Positions 6,675-6,901 of a stretch of 6,901 nt of DNA are shown piece after piece. The stretch is from Acidimicrobiaceae bacterium (GTDB taxonomy: Bacteria; Actinomycetota; Acidimicrobiia; Acidimicrobiales; Salinilacustritrichaceae). The position numbers were made by a program, and so were the translations under genes. The notes beneath the pieces are model-generated. The model did no database searches. It was given only the letters and a program-made list of their open reading frames with translations, and was not told where the DNA came from. How positions within the stretch are numbered: position 1 is the stretch's first letter; each line of letters starts with the position of its first letter. Location of the stretch: assembly GCA_003476595.1 (NCBI GenBank), contig DMTU01000234.1, forward strand, positions 1 through 6,901, given 5' to 3'.

Positions 6675-6901
6675 CCACCACCATCGACCCGCCCGCACCA
6701 CCGCCGAAGGGCCAGGGCTACCCGCAGCGGCCGGTCCAGCGCGAGACCGGTCGGATCGAATGGGGCCAGATCGCCACGGTCGCCCGCACCGACCTCAAGC
6801 AGCTGATCCAGGCCAAGGACTTCTGGGGCCCGATGGTCGGCCTCGGGGCGATCTTCTTCTGCGTCGTCCCCACCATCTTGCTGTTCAGCCTCACCTCGAT
6901 C
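6671..6901 (+). CDS. ABC transporter permease, N-terminal part only
   Basis: The first 77 residues are visible; the rest lies beyond the window. A GTG start overlaps the ATPase stop (GTGA), with GAGGT 6 nt upstream. Residues 1-25 are proline-rich and polar. Residues 30-52 (EWGQIATVARTDLKQLIQAKDFW) are amphipathic and charged, as is common just before the first helix of ABC-2 permeases. A hydrophobic segment from about 53 to 74 (MVGLGAIFFCVVPTILLF) would be the first membrane helix. The coupling to an exporter-type ATPase is the main support for the call. Family and substrate cannot be fixed from this fragment. Confidence 0.8.
   Translation, partial: MTTTIDPPAPPPKGQGYPQRPVQRETGRIEWGQIATVARTDLKQLIQAKDFWGPMVGLGAIFFCVVPTILLFSLTSI

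Noticed and set aside
5592..6701. Minus-strand open frame of about 370 codons opposite the ABC ATPase.
   Set aside because: Its composition (Gly, Val, Glu, His, Asp) is typical of the antisense of a high-GC gene, and the ATPase on the plus strand has a full motif set.

Overview
The window is very GC-rich, coding-dense bacterial DNA with GTG starts, frequent 4-bp start/stop overlaps and GC-rich third codon positions. This fits a high-GC Actinomycetota. The general feel of the proteins and the gene order suggest class Acidimicrobiia or a relative, but that placement is an impression and was not tested. Eight genes are present: six complete, and two cut by the window edges. There is no RNA gene, CRISPR array, insertion sequence or integrase, and no gene-free stretch above 130 bp.

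Layout from left to right. Minus strand, 1-1994: tgt (3' end off-window) and queA form a translationally coupled pair for the late steps of queuosine tRNA modification. Plus strand, 2124-3409: an ECF-type sigma factor carries an unusual C-terminal extension with a predicted membrane helix and a proline/alanine-rich outer segment. It is coupled by a GTGA overlap to a 67-residue predicted secreted protein with two cysteines. Minus strand, 3413-5581: ruvC-ruvA-ruvB is a complete Holliday-junction processing operon. Plus strand, 5661-6901: an ABC transporter ATPase is coupled to the beginning of a membrane permease, probably an ABC-2 type exporter.

How the parts relate: ruvC-ruvA-ruvB-queA-tgt in one direction is a familiar bacterial gene order. 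Here the order is kept, but the sigma-factor/small-protein pair sits between ruvB and queA on the opposite strand. queA-tgt therefore cannot be read from the ruv promoter without crossing an oppositely oriented cassette, and it needs its own promoter. A TANNNT-like element lies 7-8 nt before the GTG start of both queA and ruvC, which would suit leaderless transcripts.

The part most likely to be little described is the sigma factor that appears to tether itself to the membrane, with its co-translated exported partner. The function of that pair is inference. The housekeeping genes are ordinary apart from an ABC ATPase that lacks the usual Q-loop glutamine.
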